DNA of 64,000 nt. It comes from Athripsodes cinereus (taxonomy: Eukaryota > Arthropoda > Insecta > Trichoptera > Leptoceridae). The notes under the pieces are model-generated. The model did not search any database. It was not told the origin of the DNA and saw only the letters and a list, made by a program, of their open reading frames with translations. Where the stretch lies: assembly GCA_947579605.1 (NCBI GenBank), contig OX388322.1, forward strand, positions 496,001-560,000. Reading direction: 5' to 3'. Shown in pieces: positions 33,190 through 43,529 of the stretch (position 1 is the stretch's first letter; every line of letters begins with the position of its first letter). The translations under genes and the position numbers were made by a program.

Positions 33190-33612
33190 TGCGAGGAAAC
33201 GTGGACGCTGCGAGCTAGCGAAAGCGCGAGGATCGATGCGTTTGAGATGTGGTGCTGGAGGAAATTGCTCCGAGTGCATTGGACCGAACACAGGACCAAT
33301 GAGTCCATCCTCAGGGAGCTTAACATTTCGGTGCGACTCTCAACGATTTGCAGTCAGCGCGCTTTGTGATATTTCGGGCACATTGCAAGAAGAGAGCACG
33401 ACAACCTGGATAAAGTAATTATGACTGGGGTTGTAGAAGGGAGGAAGGGAAGGGGCAGAGTGCCAATAAGATGGAGCGACCAAATTAAGGAGGCCAAACA
33501 GAGCTCACTTCACGGGGCCTTACACATGGCGGAGGATCGCTCAACATGGAGACAGATGGTTTACAGAACGAGGCATGATGGTCACGATCCTCAGGATTGA
33601 GGGACTGACAGA
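33190..33612 (+). pseudogene. LINE family C, RT C-terminal tail
   Basis: The frame 33202-33600 reads WTLRASESARIDAFEMWCW, LLRVHWTEHRTNESILREL, a TGA at 33367, then YFGHIARRE, GRGRVPIRWSDQIKEAK, DRSTWRQMVYRTR and a stop at 33598. TW-L...DAFEMWCWR, GH, GR...RW.D and the W..MV...R end are the conserved C-terminal landmarks of RTE-like LINE polymerases. A GATGATGATG tail follows. One internal stop makes it dead. No target-site duplication was recognised. Confidence 0.85.
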
Positions 33613-34139
33613 ATTGATGATGATGATATCCACAAAACTCCTCTTGCATCCGCTTATTTTCTTACTTTATAAAAATATGAAAACTCTATATTTCTGTCGC
33701 TAAGGGTTCTAATAAAACTCACACTTAGAGCTTTGTATGCAAATAAAATGCGTAATATAATGAATGGTTTAAATTAGAAGGAAAATGGGAAATTAACTCG
33801 AATTATAAAGTTGTTAAACATTTTATTTGTGTCTGTTTTTAATTGCTCATTATTGTTGCTAAGCTTAATGTTACCTAGGCTGACTGAATATAAATATAAA
33901 ACCTACTTATGTTGGAATTAAGTTTAAGGTAATTACATAATTATCATAAGAATTAAAACGGAAAATTATTCCTACGAATTTTATTAACAGTGTTCTGAAT
34001 AGTTGATGGTTTGGAATGTTTTTTGTTGAAAAATGGTTTGGAATGTACTATTAAATTTCGTACGAATTTATGTACCTACTTATTAATTGATACATCAGAT
34101 CAATTGATACATTCTGATCTCCCTATTTGAAATTATTAC
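33613..34139. other. AT-rich spacer
   Basis: I see nothing supported here. Confidence 0.4.
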
Positions 34140-34600
34140 CTATAAAGGCTAACCTCGATATAGGCATTTGCCTAGTGATATTTCCGCGGGTGCTGATTGC
34201 ATAGTCGTTGTCTCTTTGTACATTCCCCTGCGTGCACCCACATTGTCTGTCTAATTAAAATAAAGTAAAAATATATAGAGCTCTTCATTTTATTTTCATT
34301 TTTCTATCTCGAGGAATATGAACCTTTTTTCCAGCATCAGTACAATATCATCCATGCATCTCTCTAAGAGTCTTTTATATGCTTCTTTTTCATCTTTATC
34401 CAAGATCCTAGGAATCCATCTTCAAACGAGGCGACCAGTTCTTTACCACAATTCACCCACATCTCTACATTTTGGCCATCCTTGGATTAATCTTGTGATC
34501 AAAATATTCAGTATCATTCTTTTCACAGGTGTTTGTATAACCAAAACTGTTAGATGGAACAAAGCTCTATGAAATATATAGTGATACTCTTGTTACTACA
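34140..34600. other. Unassigned region with possible retroelement remnants
   Basis: 34140-34275 (cctgcgtgcacccacattgt, then aattaaaataaagtaaaaat) looks like a LINE 3' end. 34318-34572 is open on the plus strand; its minus strand has ITRLIQGWPKC and RILDKDEKEAYKRLLERC in broken frames. I cannot assign either. Confidence 0.25.
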
Positions 34601-35084
34601 TAAATCATCACAATTGTTTAGGAAATATGCTTAAAATATTCTAAACACGGACCTCTTTAAGAATAGGAAATCTTTATTTGGATTGATTTAATAGAGAAAA
34701 TGTTTACCAATATCTGAACAATGCCTATTTTTGCATCGTATTTTTTTTCACAATATCTAAGAACTCAAAATACATTATTGCTACAAAAATATCTTCATGT
34801 GTGTACCTACAAAAGAAATAGAATTTTTCTTTGGAAATCCAAATGTTATGAGAAGGCGTTATTTGTGTTACATGTGGAAGATTTGTTGAATACGTAATGT
34901 GTACAACGTTTCAATATTGTTATTTCCAGAAAGATCTTTACACGGAACCCTTGACATTTTTATTAAATAAATATATTCTCTTCTAAGAATTTAAGATAAA
35001 TTTATTTACCTAATAAACTGTCGTATTGAACTAATTGAAATTGGGAAATTTATTTTGGAATATTACTGACGTACGCACAAAATT

Positions 35085-35275
35085 TCCAACGGAAGGAAAA
35101 GAATCTGGAGTTGCTTGACAGTGTTAAAATAAGAAAACTGCGCAAAACTTTGGTCACGTAATCAGAAGAGAAAAATTCTTACTCCTACAACTGATAATTC
35201 AAGGAAAAATACTTAGAAAAATAGCACCATATACAGGAAAAATATATTTGTGGCACAATTTAAGACTGTCAAAGA
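35085..35275 (+). mobile_element. LINE family K, RT C-terminal remnant
   Basis: Pieces in shifted frames read LDSVKIRKL, FGHVIRREK, LLQLIIQGKIL and a WHNL-like end. This is the K(L)..FGH..R....L.Q.I..GKI pattern of LINE C-termini. Deletions and stops are frequent. Confidence 0.55.
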
Positions 35276-35621
35276 TAAAAGACTGTCAAGTGATGAACGT
35301 TTAAATAAATATTTTCATTGATTTTCAATCAAACACTATTCATTTTGTCTTTCTTTGCTGTACATAATATATTGATTACAAGCAATTTTACACAGCAATA
35401 TATTTATATTAAATTAAATCAATACATGTAGTAGGTACAAAGGGCAAGTTGAATTGCGATTTTTCCCAACCAACCCAATTTTATTTAATTATTTATTTAA
35501 CTAAAATTATTTACAATATTTTTCACTATAAATCTTTACGAATTAATATATAGAGGAGGTACAAGAAAGAATAGAATAATAACAGATAGAAAAAGGCTAT
35601 TTACCCATTTTATGATTCATT

Positions 35622-37142
35622 AATAGTATCTAGATGGAAAATGCATTAAAATACATGAAAAATAATAAAGCTCCGGGCGAAGACAAAATTACGAGCGATG
35701 TATTTAAGATAGGTTGTCGGGAACTAAACGAAGCATTGAGAATACTTATGAACAAATGCATTGAAACTGAATCCATACCAGAAAACTGGAAAAATGCAGA
35801 AGTCATTTTACTATTCAAAAAAGGTGATCCAGAAAACTTGGAAAATTACAGGCCAATTAGTTTATTATCCCATATGTACAAATTATTGACAAAAATTCTG
35901 ACAAATCGATTGACGCTAAAACTTGACATGTACCAACCTGTTGAACAAGCTGGATTCAGAAAAGGATTTGGAACAATTGACCATATCCAAACGCTTCGCC
36001 TGCTCATAGAGAAAACATCGGAATATAACATCCCAATCCATCTAGCATTTATTGATTATAAGAAGGCCTTTGACTCTGTGGAATCGTGGGCAATCATACA
36101 AGCTCTTAATGATGCAAGAATTGACTCCAGGTATACGAGAATAATAAAATTTATATACGATCATGCCACCATAGATGTTAAAATAAACGATGACACAAAG
36201 ACAGATAAGATAAATATTAAAAGAGGCGTTAGACAAGGAGACACAATTTCCCCCAAATTATTTACATTGGCATTAGAAAATATCTTTAAAATGATGGATT
36301 GGGAAAACAAAGGAATCAGAATTGATGGAGTATGCTTGAACCACCTCCGATTTGCCGACGATATAGTACTCATAAGTGAGAGTATTGACGAGCTGAAGCA
36401 TATGATAAAGGAACTGCATGAAACCTCTCTAAAAATCGGTCTGGAGATGAATATCGGAAAGACAAAAATCATGAGTCCAACGAATGAAAGCCTGACAATT
36501 GACAATAAGTACATAGAGGCAGTAAAAGAATACATTTACCTTGGACACAAGATCAAAATCGGAAAGGAAAATCAAACTGCAGAGATACCCAGAAGAATAG
36601 GCTTAGGCTGGGCAGCATTCGGCAAATTAAAACATATTCTCACTGATAAAGACGTCCCAAGAAATTTGAAGAGGAGGGTCTACGAAGCATGTGTCCTCCC
36701 AGTGACAACTTATGGATTAGAAACCATGTCACTAACTGTAGCAAGTGTCAACAAGCTGAAATGTTCACAAAGATCCATGGAAAGACGAATGTTAGGGATA
36801 AGTCTGAGAGACAGAATAAGAAACGAAGACATCAGGTACCTGACAAAGGTTACAGACATAATGGACCGTGTGGCAAAGCTTAAGTGGCAATGGGCGGGAC
36901 ATGTAGCAAGACGTGACGATGGTAGATGGACCCCCAAGATTCTTAAATGGCGACCATGGAGTAGTAAAAGAAGCATCGGAAGACCGCAAAAGAGATGGAT
37001 TGACGATATAACTCCAATCGCTGGACGAAATTGGATGCAGCGGGCACAGGATCGAGACGTTTGGAAAAGTTTGGAAGAGGCCTACATCCAGCAGTGGAGA
37101 GATGGCTGACTAGTGAGTGAGTGAGTGAGTGAATAGTATCTA
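35622..37142 (+). mobile_element. 5'-truncated RTE-like LINE with target-site duplications
   Basis: Perfect 11-bp duplications AATAGTATCTA at 35622-35632 and 37132-37142 bound a 1,499-bp insert. The 5' end is cut at the start of the RT domain. The 3' end is a short (TGAG)n tail right after the stop, as in RTE-type elements, which end in a short repeat and not poly-A. The intact frame and perfect duplications point to a recent insertion. Confidence 0.92.
35634..37109 (+). CDS. RTE-like reverse transcriptase, 5'-truncated, 491 codons
   Basis: The RT domain starts at residue 1 with KYMKNNKAPGEDKIT. Then follow ENWKNAEVILLFKKGD, ENYRPISLL (fingers), FIDYKKAFDSVE (first catalytic Asp), KRGVRQGDTISPKLF (the GxxQGxxxSP box), RFADDIVLI with the catalytic FADD at residues 240-243, and EMNIGKTKIM. 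The C-terminal tail contains TTYGLETMS, KLKWQWAGHVARRDDGRW, RPQKRWIDDI and DRDVWKSLEEA. The endonuclease is absent through truncation. The apparent start ATG is simply the first in-frame ATG one base after the duplication, preceded by an in-frame TAG; it is not a true gene start. In a full element this region copies RNA at the nicked target. No frameshift or stop is present. Confidence 0.93.
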   Translation: MENALKYMKNNKAPGEDKITSDVFKIGCRELNEALRILMNKCIETESIPENWKNAEVILLFKKGDPENLENYRPISLLSHMYKLLTKILTNRLTLKLDMYQPVEQAGFRKGFGTIDHIQTLRLLIEKTSEYNIPIHLAFIDYKKAFDSVESWAIIQALNDARIDSRYTRIIKFIYDHATIDVKINDDTKTDKINIKRGVRQGDTISPKLFTLALENIFKMMDWENKGIRIDGVCLNHLRFADDIVLISESIDELKHMIKELHETSLKIGLEMNIGKTKIMSPTNESLTIDNKYIEAVKEYIYLGHKIKIGKENQTAEIPRRIGLGWAAFGKLKHILTDKDVPRNLKRRVYEACVLPVTTYGLETMSLTVASVNKLKCSQRSMERRMLGISLRDRIRNEDIRYLTKVTDIMDRVAKLKWQWAGHVARRDDGRWTPKILKWRPWSSKRSIGRPQKRWIDDITPIAGRNWMQRAQDRDVWKSLEEAYIQQWRDG

Positions 37143-38057
37143 TGATGATGAATGCATGTTTATTTTGAATCTGATTTAGACTAGGCTCACATTAGACGGG
37201 AGTTATTAATTTTTGATTGTATAATTCAACATGCAATTTGTAGACACGTTTAATTAGGGAGTTGGCCTGACCAGATCAATATGTTATATATTTAATTTAT
37301 ATGTATGTTTGTTTATCTTTATGAAATAAATAAATAGTGTCAGCGTTGCATTTGATGTATAAAATATTATCTCAATATCTACCTGGTATGATATAACATC
37401 CTGTTTCCAGGTTAATTGCCATGAAATAGGTTGTATATTCGGACTCTCCCCTACGTACATCCAGCAGGTGCTTATGTTATTCATTTCATTTTATGAAAAC
37501 AATAACAGGAAAACAGAATATAAAGTTTTATCTTTACAGCTCAACAACGAGAACCGTGAATATGGCAGGAATAATCCTCACTCATATAATATTATACTGC
37601 TAATTGTGTTTCGTGCTATTCAACTAATTAACTATTCTCATTGGGGAGACAAAAAAATGTTTAATTCGTCCAACATGGTTTTCCATAATTACTAACTTTT
37701 TTCTCTCATCTTTATACTGCTGTTTATAGGTCTTAGCAAAAATATTCCATTTTTTTATCTCAATCGACACAATCTCACCATTTTCCCGTCAACTAGGCAA
37801 TGTTATCAATCCATTTATTCAGTTTTCCAGCGAAGAAACATGCCTGCTTCGTTCCAAATTACGATTCAAAGTGAACAATTTTTGTGAACTTTTCACCTCT
37901 TTTTTTAACTGTCTTTTGTCCTGTTTCATCATGATACACAATAATTATATTGAAGCTTTTGTATAAAAGTGTGCAATAAAATGTAACAAGTACCTACCCC
38001 ATTTTATCGGAAGATATTCCGTGATAAACACCTTGTTAGGCATATCACGACACAAGC
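37143..38057. other. AT-rich spacer
   Basis: I see no supported feature. Confidence 0.4.
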
Positions 38058-38115
38058 TTTTTGCTTACTGTGAAAGGTGTATAAAGTTGTATTTGGGTTT
38101 ATAACAAAAAAAAAT
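38058..38115 (+). mobile_element. 3' part of tRNA-derived SINE
   Basis: ttttgcttactgtgaaaggt, ataaagttgtatttgggttt, ataacaaaa match the SINE body. Confidence 0.7.
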
Positions 38116-38824
38116 ATCTAATGTACGAACGGTATTAAGCAAAAAAAGGATAATATTTTGGTCATATATAATGGTTGAATAAAAGTATTGTTTATTATCG
38201 TTACTAAATTGGACAAAAAAAATAACAAAAGAGATATTAATTAACAAAATTATTTGTTTGAGAGAAGATTGCTTGAACCTAATGCTTTAATCACGTCTGT
38301 ATGTATTTCTTTATCTACAGATAGTGAACAAAGTCTATGTAACACATATCTATACCGTCATAATTGTTAAAGAAAACATGTAGAATGGATGGCACCGATC
38401 ATTATGATAACTTGTCTTTTATATCTCTGGCAACACTGCCCTATAAAGAACAACGTCTCCTTATTTTTTCGCGTTTTCAAATTAATATTACTGGCTTAAG
38501 TTTTGTTAAATCAATCTCTAATATAGTTATAAACTTCAATTAAGTGATAAATACACACTGGATATATAGGATACGCGCGGATTAACAGTAAGATATTCAA
38601 AAATCTATTTTTTCACTCATCAAATTGCCGCCAAATTCCTGTCAAAATCAGCTGCTATACTTATACACACATACATGTAGTACACTCACACATACAAATA
38701 CACTGCCTGTGGCAACTGATATATTGACGAAAACAATCCAAGTACTAATTAACTATCACTTGAGCTTGTCCTGAACAACCAACAACTATCTTGTCACGAT
38801 CTATCGGCAGATTTATCTAATACA

Positions 38825-39964
38825 ATGAATAATTTCTGTGCATACTGTAATAAAATCACCCATCCAAAAGACTCACTGACCTGTACTAAATGTCAAAGTC
38901 ATTATCACTGTATATGCGCTAAGATAACTTACGAGAAAATGACAAGACAACGATTAGCATCGTGGTGTTGTTCTCCCTGTAAAAAAGGGCACAAGCAGGA
39001 CACAAAGAAGTCAGCATTTAAACACGATGATTTACCTATTCCAACTACTAATAGAACATTAAACACCAGCAGTTCGCGTAGCGTTCCACTTCCCACAACA
39101 CCAAAAACAACATCTGAACTGGCTACGCACACATACATAAACAATCAAACTATCGATATCAGCGAACCGATTTCACCAACTTCCTTCGGTCAAAATAAGT
39201 TAAGTGCAGAGTTGACCGATTATATAAATAATAAGTTGGAATTTTTCATTAAAAACTTATCGTCAAGATTTGATGATATGTTAAGAAAGATAGATGAAAA
39301 ATATGAAGGACTGCTTGAATCCATGAATTTTTGTGTAAAGAAAGTGGAGGAACTCGAATTTGCTATTAAGAAGTTCGATGACGTCACTCAAGATTATCAG
39401 ACTCTCAAGAATGAACATCAAGTAACACAAACGCGCCTGCATGTAGCAGAGCAGCAGGTTTGCGAATTGGAGCAGCGCTTAGATGATATGGAGCAACGTG
39501 CAAGGCGCTGTAATGTGGAGGTGCAGAATGTTACTGAACATAAGAACGAGAATTTGCTGAGCGTTATCACGGCGCTGTCAGATAAGATTGGGATTCCTGT
39601 TACCCAAAACGACATTGTTGCGGCTCACAGGGTTTCACACGGTGCGGCCACCAAAAATCGTCCCAGAAACATAATAATAAAATTCTCTCAGCAAAAAATG
39701 AGAGATGCTTTTTTAGCTGGAGCGAAAGCAAAGCGAGGAATGTTAACGGAGGATGTTGGAGTGTCAGACGGGAGGAGGAAAATATATATCTCAGAACATT
39801 TGACATTAAAAAACAAACTGTTATTCAGAGAGGCTCGCCAAAAATCGAAATCCTGCAACTGGAAATTCACTTGGGTGAAAAATGCGAGGATTTATGCGAG
39901 AAAAGACGTCAACGAGCAGGTTGTAGCTATAACCTCTGTCAGAGAGTTGGAGAAAATTGTATAA
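38825..39964 (+). CDS. LINE ORF1: PHD-finger, coiled-coil, FP-like RNA-binding protein
   Basis: 379 residues. A C4HC3 PHD-type zinc finger uses C5, C8, C20, C23, H28, C31, C49 and C52. A Ser/Thr/Pro-rich linker runs to about residue 125. A long coiled coil spans about 135-225 (ELEFAIKKFDDV, CELEQRLDDMEQRARR). The C-terminal domain (RRCNVEVQNV, VAAHRV, RPRNIIIKF, DAFLAGAKAKR, IYISEHLT, WVKNARIYARK) resembles the Baculo_FP-type / ORF1p domain common in insect LINEs. The protein is expected to form trimers or oligomers that bind the element RNA as a chaperone. ATG 38825 is the first in-frame Met and sits just before the zinc finger, which supports the start. ORF2 follows in the same frame after several stops. 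Confidence 0.88.
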   Translation: MNNFCAYCNKITHPKDSLTCTKCQSHYHCICAKITYEKMTRQRLASWCCSPCKKGHKQDTKKSAFKHDDLPIPTTNRTLNTSSSRSVPLPTTPKTTSELATHTYINNQTIDISEPISPTSFGQNKLSAELTDYINNKLEFFIKNLSSRFDDMLRKIDEKYEGLLESMNFCVKKVEELEFAIKKFDDVTQDYQTLKNEHQVTQTRLHVAEQQVCELEQRLDDMEQRARRCNVEVQNVTEHKNENLLSVITALSDKIGIPVTQNDIVAAHRVSHGAATKNRPRNIIIKFSQQKMRDAFLAGAKAKRGMLTEDVGVSDGRRKIYISEHLTLKNKLLFREARQKSKSCNWKFTWVKNARIYARKDVNEQVVAITSVRELEKIV

Positions 39965-40138
39965 ATATTTTTTCTTATAATTGCTTTGGTGTCATGTTTT
40001 CCTTAAACTTTACCTTTTCCTTCATCTTTTATTTTGTTTATATGCAGAGAAGTCTAACGAATCGCTGCCTAATAGGTCTTATATTATGGGCTCCGGCGGG
40101 CGTGTCGTGTCGCTGATTGACACTTAGTGTTTGCTTGA

Positions 40139-43000
40139 TTCGTATTACCAGGCGATTTAAAGGTATTTTACCAAAATTGTAGAGGGCTCAGAAGCAAGAC
40201 CAGCTCGTTTCGCTCAAATGTCTTAGTTAGTGGCTTTGATATCATAATCCTCACTGAGACTTGGTTGAATGCTAGTGTTTTGAATGGTGAACTCTTTGGT
40301 GATGACTATAGCATATTCCGCAAAGATAGAGATCTTACAGCTACAAATAAATGTGACGGCGGTGGTGTACTTATAGCGATTTCACGTTCTTATAAGTCGA
40401 TGCGCGAGCCCAAATGGGAAACCATGGGTGAAAATCTTTTCGTCAAACTTTCATTGTCATCTCGGAACAATACTACTGTTCTTAAGGGCTGTAACATTGT
40501 ATTGGGTGTGGTCTATTTTCCTCCGGCTACATCAGTTGAGGAATATGAGCATCATTTTAATAAAATTTCAGACGTGATTACTGAGGATGGAAGTCATGCT
40601 CGTATTTGTATTATAGGTGACTACAACATCCCGGCTATAAAATGGTCTAAAAATGACACAGGTGGGACTGTATCTACGGGCCTAAGACGTAGCTCACAAG
40701 CGCAGGCTCTCTTAGAAGCCATGCAATTTATGAATGTAGAACAGTTTAATTTGATTGAAAATAAAAATAATTCAATTTTAGATTTAGTTCTATCTAATGT
40801 CAACTGTACAGTCGAAAAATGTGATTTCCCTTTGGTACCCGAGGACGGCCATCACCCCTCTTTGGTGGTAGGTGTGCCGGTGGCTGTGGAGGAGACTCAT
40901 CTCCAGGTTAATTGCACAACAAAATATAATTTTCATAAAGCCAACTTCGATCAGATAAATTTTGAGCTAAGCAGGATAGATTGGGATGAGATGTTCAAAA
41001 ATGAGGCTGTAGATCGTGCGGTGGATGTGTTTTACAGGACTTTCCTGTCAATAATTGATAATAATACTCCGAAAAAAATTCCTAAGACATCACGTTTTCC
41101 GATATGGTACACACGGCCGACGATCACATTGGCGAGAATGAGAAACAAGTATTGGAAATTGTGGAAGAAATATGGTAATTCATGTGACTACACTGTTTAT
41201 TCAAGTTACAGGGCTCAACTCAAACAAGCACACAAAAGAGATCACAGATTTTTTATTACTAATATTGAACAGTCGATAAAAACTGGAATTAAGCCATTCT
41301 TCTCTTACATTAACAGAATGAAAACATCAAATAACTATCCTGGCAATATGTATTTTGATGGTGTTGCATCGTCCGATCCAAAAACAATTGCTAACCTTTT
41401 TTGTTCGTTCTTTCAGTCGGTATTTAACGAGAGGGTTGCTGATGATTTTAATGTTAGTCACAATGATTGTATCCAATCTTTGACAAATTTGTCTACTCTA
41501 AATATATTAACCTCTGAAGTTTATGAGAAATTAGTAAATCTAGATGTGAATAAAGGCCAAGGTCCTGATAGATTGTCACCCCTATTATTGAAAAGATGTG
41601 CACCCCACATTTCTAAGCCTTTACGTGTTCTCTTTAATAAGAGCATCAAAGAGGGATGTTTTCCCACAATATGGAAAACGGCGAGCGTCACACCTATTCA
41701 TAAGGCCGGGGATAAAGCTGATATAAGTAACTATCGACCTATTTCGATTCTTTCTCCTATATCCAAAGTCTTCGAATCTATAGTTAAAGATCACATGTTT
41801 CATTTTTTGGAACCACAACTTTTGGAGGAACAACATGGATTTATGAAGGGTAGATCCACAGTCTCGAATCTCCTAGTATATGCCGAGTTTCTGTTTTCAT
41901 CAATGGATAAACGTATTCAGGTCGACTCGGTATACACAGATTTTAAGAAAGCTTTTGACAAGGTGGACCATTCTCTTTTACTGAACAAACTTTTTTTGTA
42001 TGGAATTCATGGTGACCTTCTTAGATGGCTGAAATCATATTTGACTGATAGGTTGATGTCGGTAACTATGAATGGTTTCAATTCCGATTATATACCAGTA
42101 ACATCTGGAGTGCCTCAAGGCTCAGTGCTGGGACCTCTTTTATTTACGGCATTCATTGATGATATTGGTAGGTGTATTCGTCATTCTCAATTTTTACTTT
42201 TCGCAGATGATTTAAAAATTTATCGACAGATCCGTTGCATAGAGGACGCACAAAAGCTTGAAGATGACCTTGCTAGAATATTTGACTATTGTGTAACCAA
42301 CAGACTTGAGTTGAATCTGAAAAAATGTAATTCCATAACATTTACTAAAAATAAGAAAGTTATTGACTATAATTATAGTATAAATGGTATAAACTTGATT
42401 CGACTTGATAAGATTAGAGACTTAGGTATTATATTTGATGACAAGCTTCATTTCGAGGCACACATCCACGAGCTTGTCGAGCATTCGAATAGGTTGCTAG
42501 GCTTTATTTTGAGATCTACAGGCGAGTTTAGGGATCCAAAGACGATGTTAATATTGTATATTACACTTGTGCGTTCTAGACTCGAATACTGTTCATCGAT
42601 ATGGAATCCGATGTATGATAAATATATTACGACTATTGAACGTTTGCAACGTAAGTTTTTGCGAATGTGCAGACGCAGATATGGGAATAATATGATCGAT
42701 AATCTTATTGACTTGTCGAGTCGTCGAGAACTTATTGATGCGTTTGTTTTGAGGAGAATCTGTACATCTGATATCGATGTTCCTCAATTATTGGCTGGGA
42801 TAGGTTTTCGTGTCCCATCAGATAGAAGATCGTATCGTCCACTTTACTTAAGTAGCGTACGCACTAACGCTGGTTTGAGAAACCCTCTACACCGCATTAT
42901 GAATACTTATAATGGCAAGTTCAGTGACATTGACATGTTTGCCGGCAGTGCTCGCACTTTTAAAATGTCAATTTTGCAGGTTATGTGTAGCGATCCGTGA
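40139..43000 (+). CDS. LINE ORF2: endonuclease-reverse transcriptase
   Basis: The frame is open from 40139 (after TGA 40136-40138) to TGA 42998-43000, 953 codons. The endonuclease begins at VFYQNCRGLRSKT (residue 9 on), with LTETWLN, GDYNIP at 160-165 and the catalytic His region EDGHHPS at 235-241. The RT contains NKGQGPDRLSPLLLK, NYRPISILS, YTDFKKAFD at 599-607 (catalytic Asp), SGVPQGSVLGPLLF from 656, and FADD at 688-691. It nicks the target and reverse-transcribes the element RNA from the nick. No ATG lies in frame upstream of 40400, which is inside the endonuclease, so initiation must be non-AUG, use reinitiation, or have lost its start codon. No stop or frameshift interrupts either domain, unlike the other LINE copies here. 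Confidence 0.9.
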   Translation, partial: FVLPGDLKVFYQNCRGLRSKTSSFRSNVLVSGFDIIILTETWLNASVLNGELFGDDYSIFRKDRDLTATNKCDGGGVLIAISRSYKSMREPKWETMGENLFVKLSLSSRNNTTVLKGCNIVLGVVYFPPATSVEEYEHHFNKISDVITEDGSHARICIIGDYNIPAIKWSKNDTGGTVSTGLRRSSQAQALLEAMQFMNVEQFNLIENKNNSILDLVLSNVNCTVEKCDFPLVPEDGHHPSLVVGVPVAVEETHLQVNCTTKYNFHKANFDQINFELSRIDWDEMFKNEAVDRAVDVFYRTFLSIIDNNTPKKIPKTSRFPIWYTRPTITLARMRNKYWKLWKKYGNSCDYTVYSSYRAQLKQAHKRDHRFFITNIEQSIKTGIKPFFSYINRMKTSNNYPGNMYFDGVASSDPKTIANLFCSFFQSVFNERVADDFNVSHNDCIQSLTNLSTLNILTSEVYEKLVNLDVNKGQGPDRLSPLLLKRCAPHISKPLRVLFNKSIKEGCFPTIWKTASVTPIHKAGDKADISNYRPISILSPISKVFESIVKDHMFHFLEPQLLEEQHGFMKGRSTVSNLLVYAEFLFSSMDKRIQVDSVYTDFKKAFDKVDHSLLLNKLFLYGIHGDLLRWLKSYLTDRLMSVTMNGFNSDYIPVTSGVPQGSVLGPLLFTAFIDDIGRCIRHSQFLLFADDLKIYRQIRCIEDAQKLEDDLARIFDYCVTNRLELNLKKCNSITFTKNKKVIDYNYSINGINLIRLDKIRDLGIIFDDKLHFEAHIHELVEHSNRLLGFILRSTGEFRDPKTMLILYITLVRSRLEYCSSIWNPMYDKYITTIERLQRKFLRMCRRRYGNNMIDNLIDLSSRRELIDAFVLRRICTSDIDVPQLLAGIGFRVPSDRRSYRPLYLSSVRTNAGLRNPLHRIMNTYNGKFSDIDMFAGSARTFKMSILQVMCSDP

Positions 43001-43412
43001 CTTCGATTTTCTCTGCTTCTCTTGTTATCAGTGTTTTCCATCCCTTTTCATATTTTCTTGTTTCCCATGACACTCAATTTTTGTATTAATTATAGGTATG
43101 TTGTTCTTTATTTTGTAAAGGTAGGTAGATTTTACTTTGAAATTGCTTTTTCACTCTTTCATTCATGACTTTAAGTGATGTTTTGATTGTTAATTTTGTG
43201 TTTTTACTCTTAATTTCTTTTTTATTATTGTTTTTAATTATGTATGACAACCACTTGGGCTTTGATTTGATTTAACAGAATAATATATGAACACTTATAA
43301 ACTGGACATTGCATTGTATACTTGTTGTCGATTATTGTATTATTGTACTAAACATATATGTATTGTCTGTAGTGTTCCGTTGACCAAAATAAATAAAATA
43401 AATAAATAAATA
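43001..43412 (+). other. LINE 3' UTR and AAATA tail
   Basis: T-rich 412-bp 3' UTR ending tgttccgttgaccaaaataa and AAATA units. Such ends are copied first during target-primed reverse transcription. Confidence 0.75.
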
Positions 43413-43416
43413 GAAG

Positions 43417-43525
43417 TTATAAGCATGTCTTAATTTTTGTTGGCTCGGAGAAAACAGCTTGCGCGTTTATTGCATTCGGCTTGCCTGCTGGCTACTTCAC
43501 TTGTGGAATATGCCGTAATGAGATC
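43417..43525 (+). mobile_element. SINE-X copy, 5'-truncated
   Basis: 'gcatgtcttaatttttgttg', aaaacagcttgcgcg, cctgctggctacttcacttg and gaatatgccgtaatgag. It touches the LINE tail, so the LINE may have inserted into it. Confidence 0.7.
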
Positions 43526-43529
43526 AAAG

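Larger units (their letters stand above)
38825..43412 (+). mobile_element. Near-complete LINE with intact ORF1 and ORF2 (CR1/Jockey superfamily)
   Basis: Two long open frames in the same orientation, 174 bp apart between the ORF1 stop and the start of the ORF2 open frame, are followed by a 412-bp 3' UTR ending in AAATA units (about 43387-43412). The 5' UTR lies upstream of 38825; its start, perhaps near 38.4 kb around 'ctggcaacactgccc', was not fixed because I found no target-site duplication. The 3' edge abuts a SINE-X fragment. A PHD-bearing ORF1 with an endonuclease/RT ORF2 suggests a CR1-like clade; Jockey-like is an alternative. Confidence 0.9.

Noticed and set aside
36161..36535. 124-codon minus-strand open frame
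   Set aside because: Antisense to the RT palm (FADD region) of the 35634-37109 polymerase.
39871..40116. 81-codon frame between ORF1 and ORF2 that might bridge them
   Set aside because: It is in a different phase, overlaps the ORF1 end and has no conserved motif; its Phe-rich tail comes from T-rich spacer.
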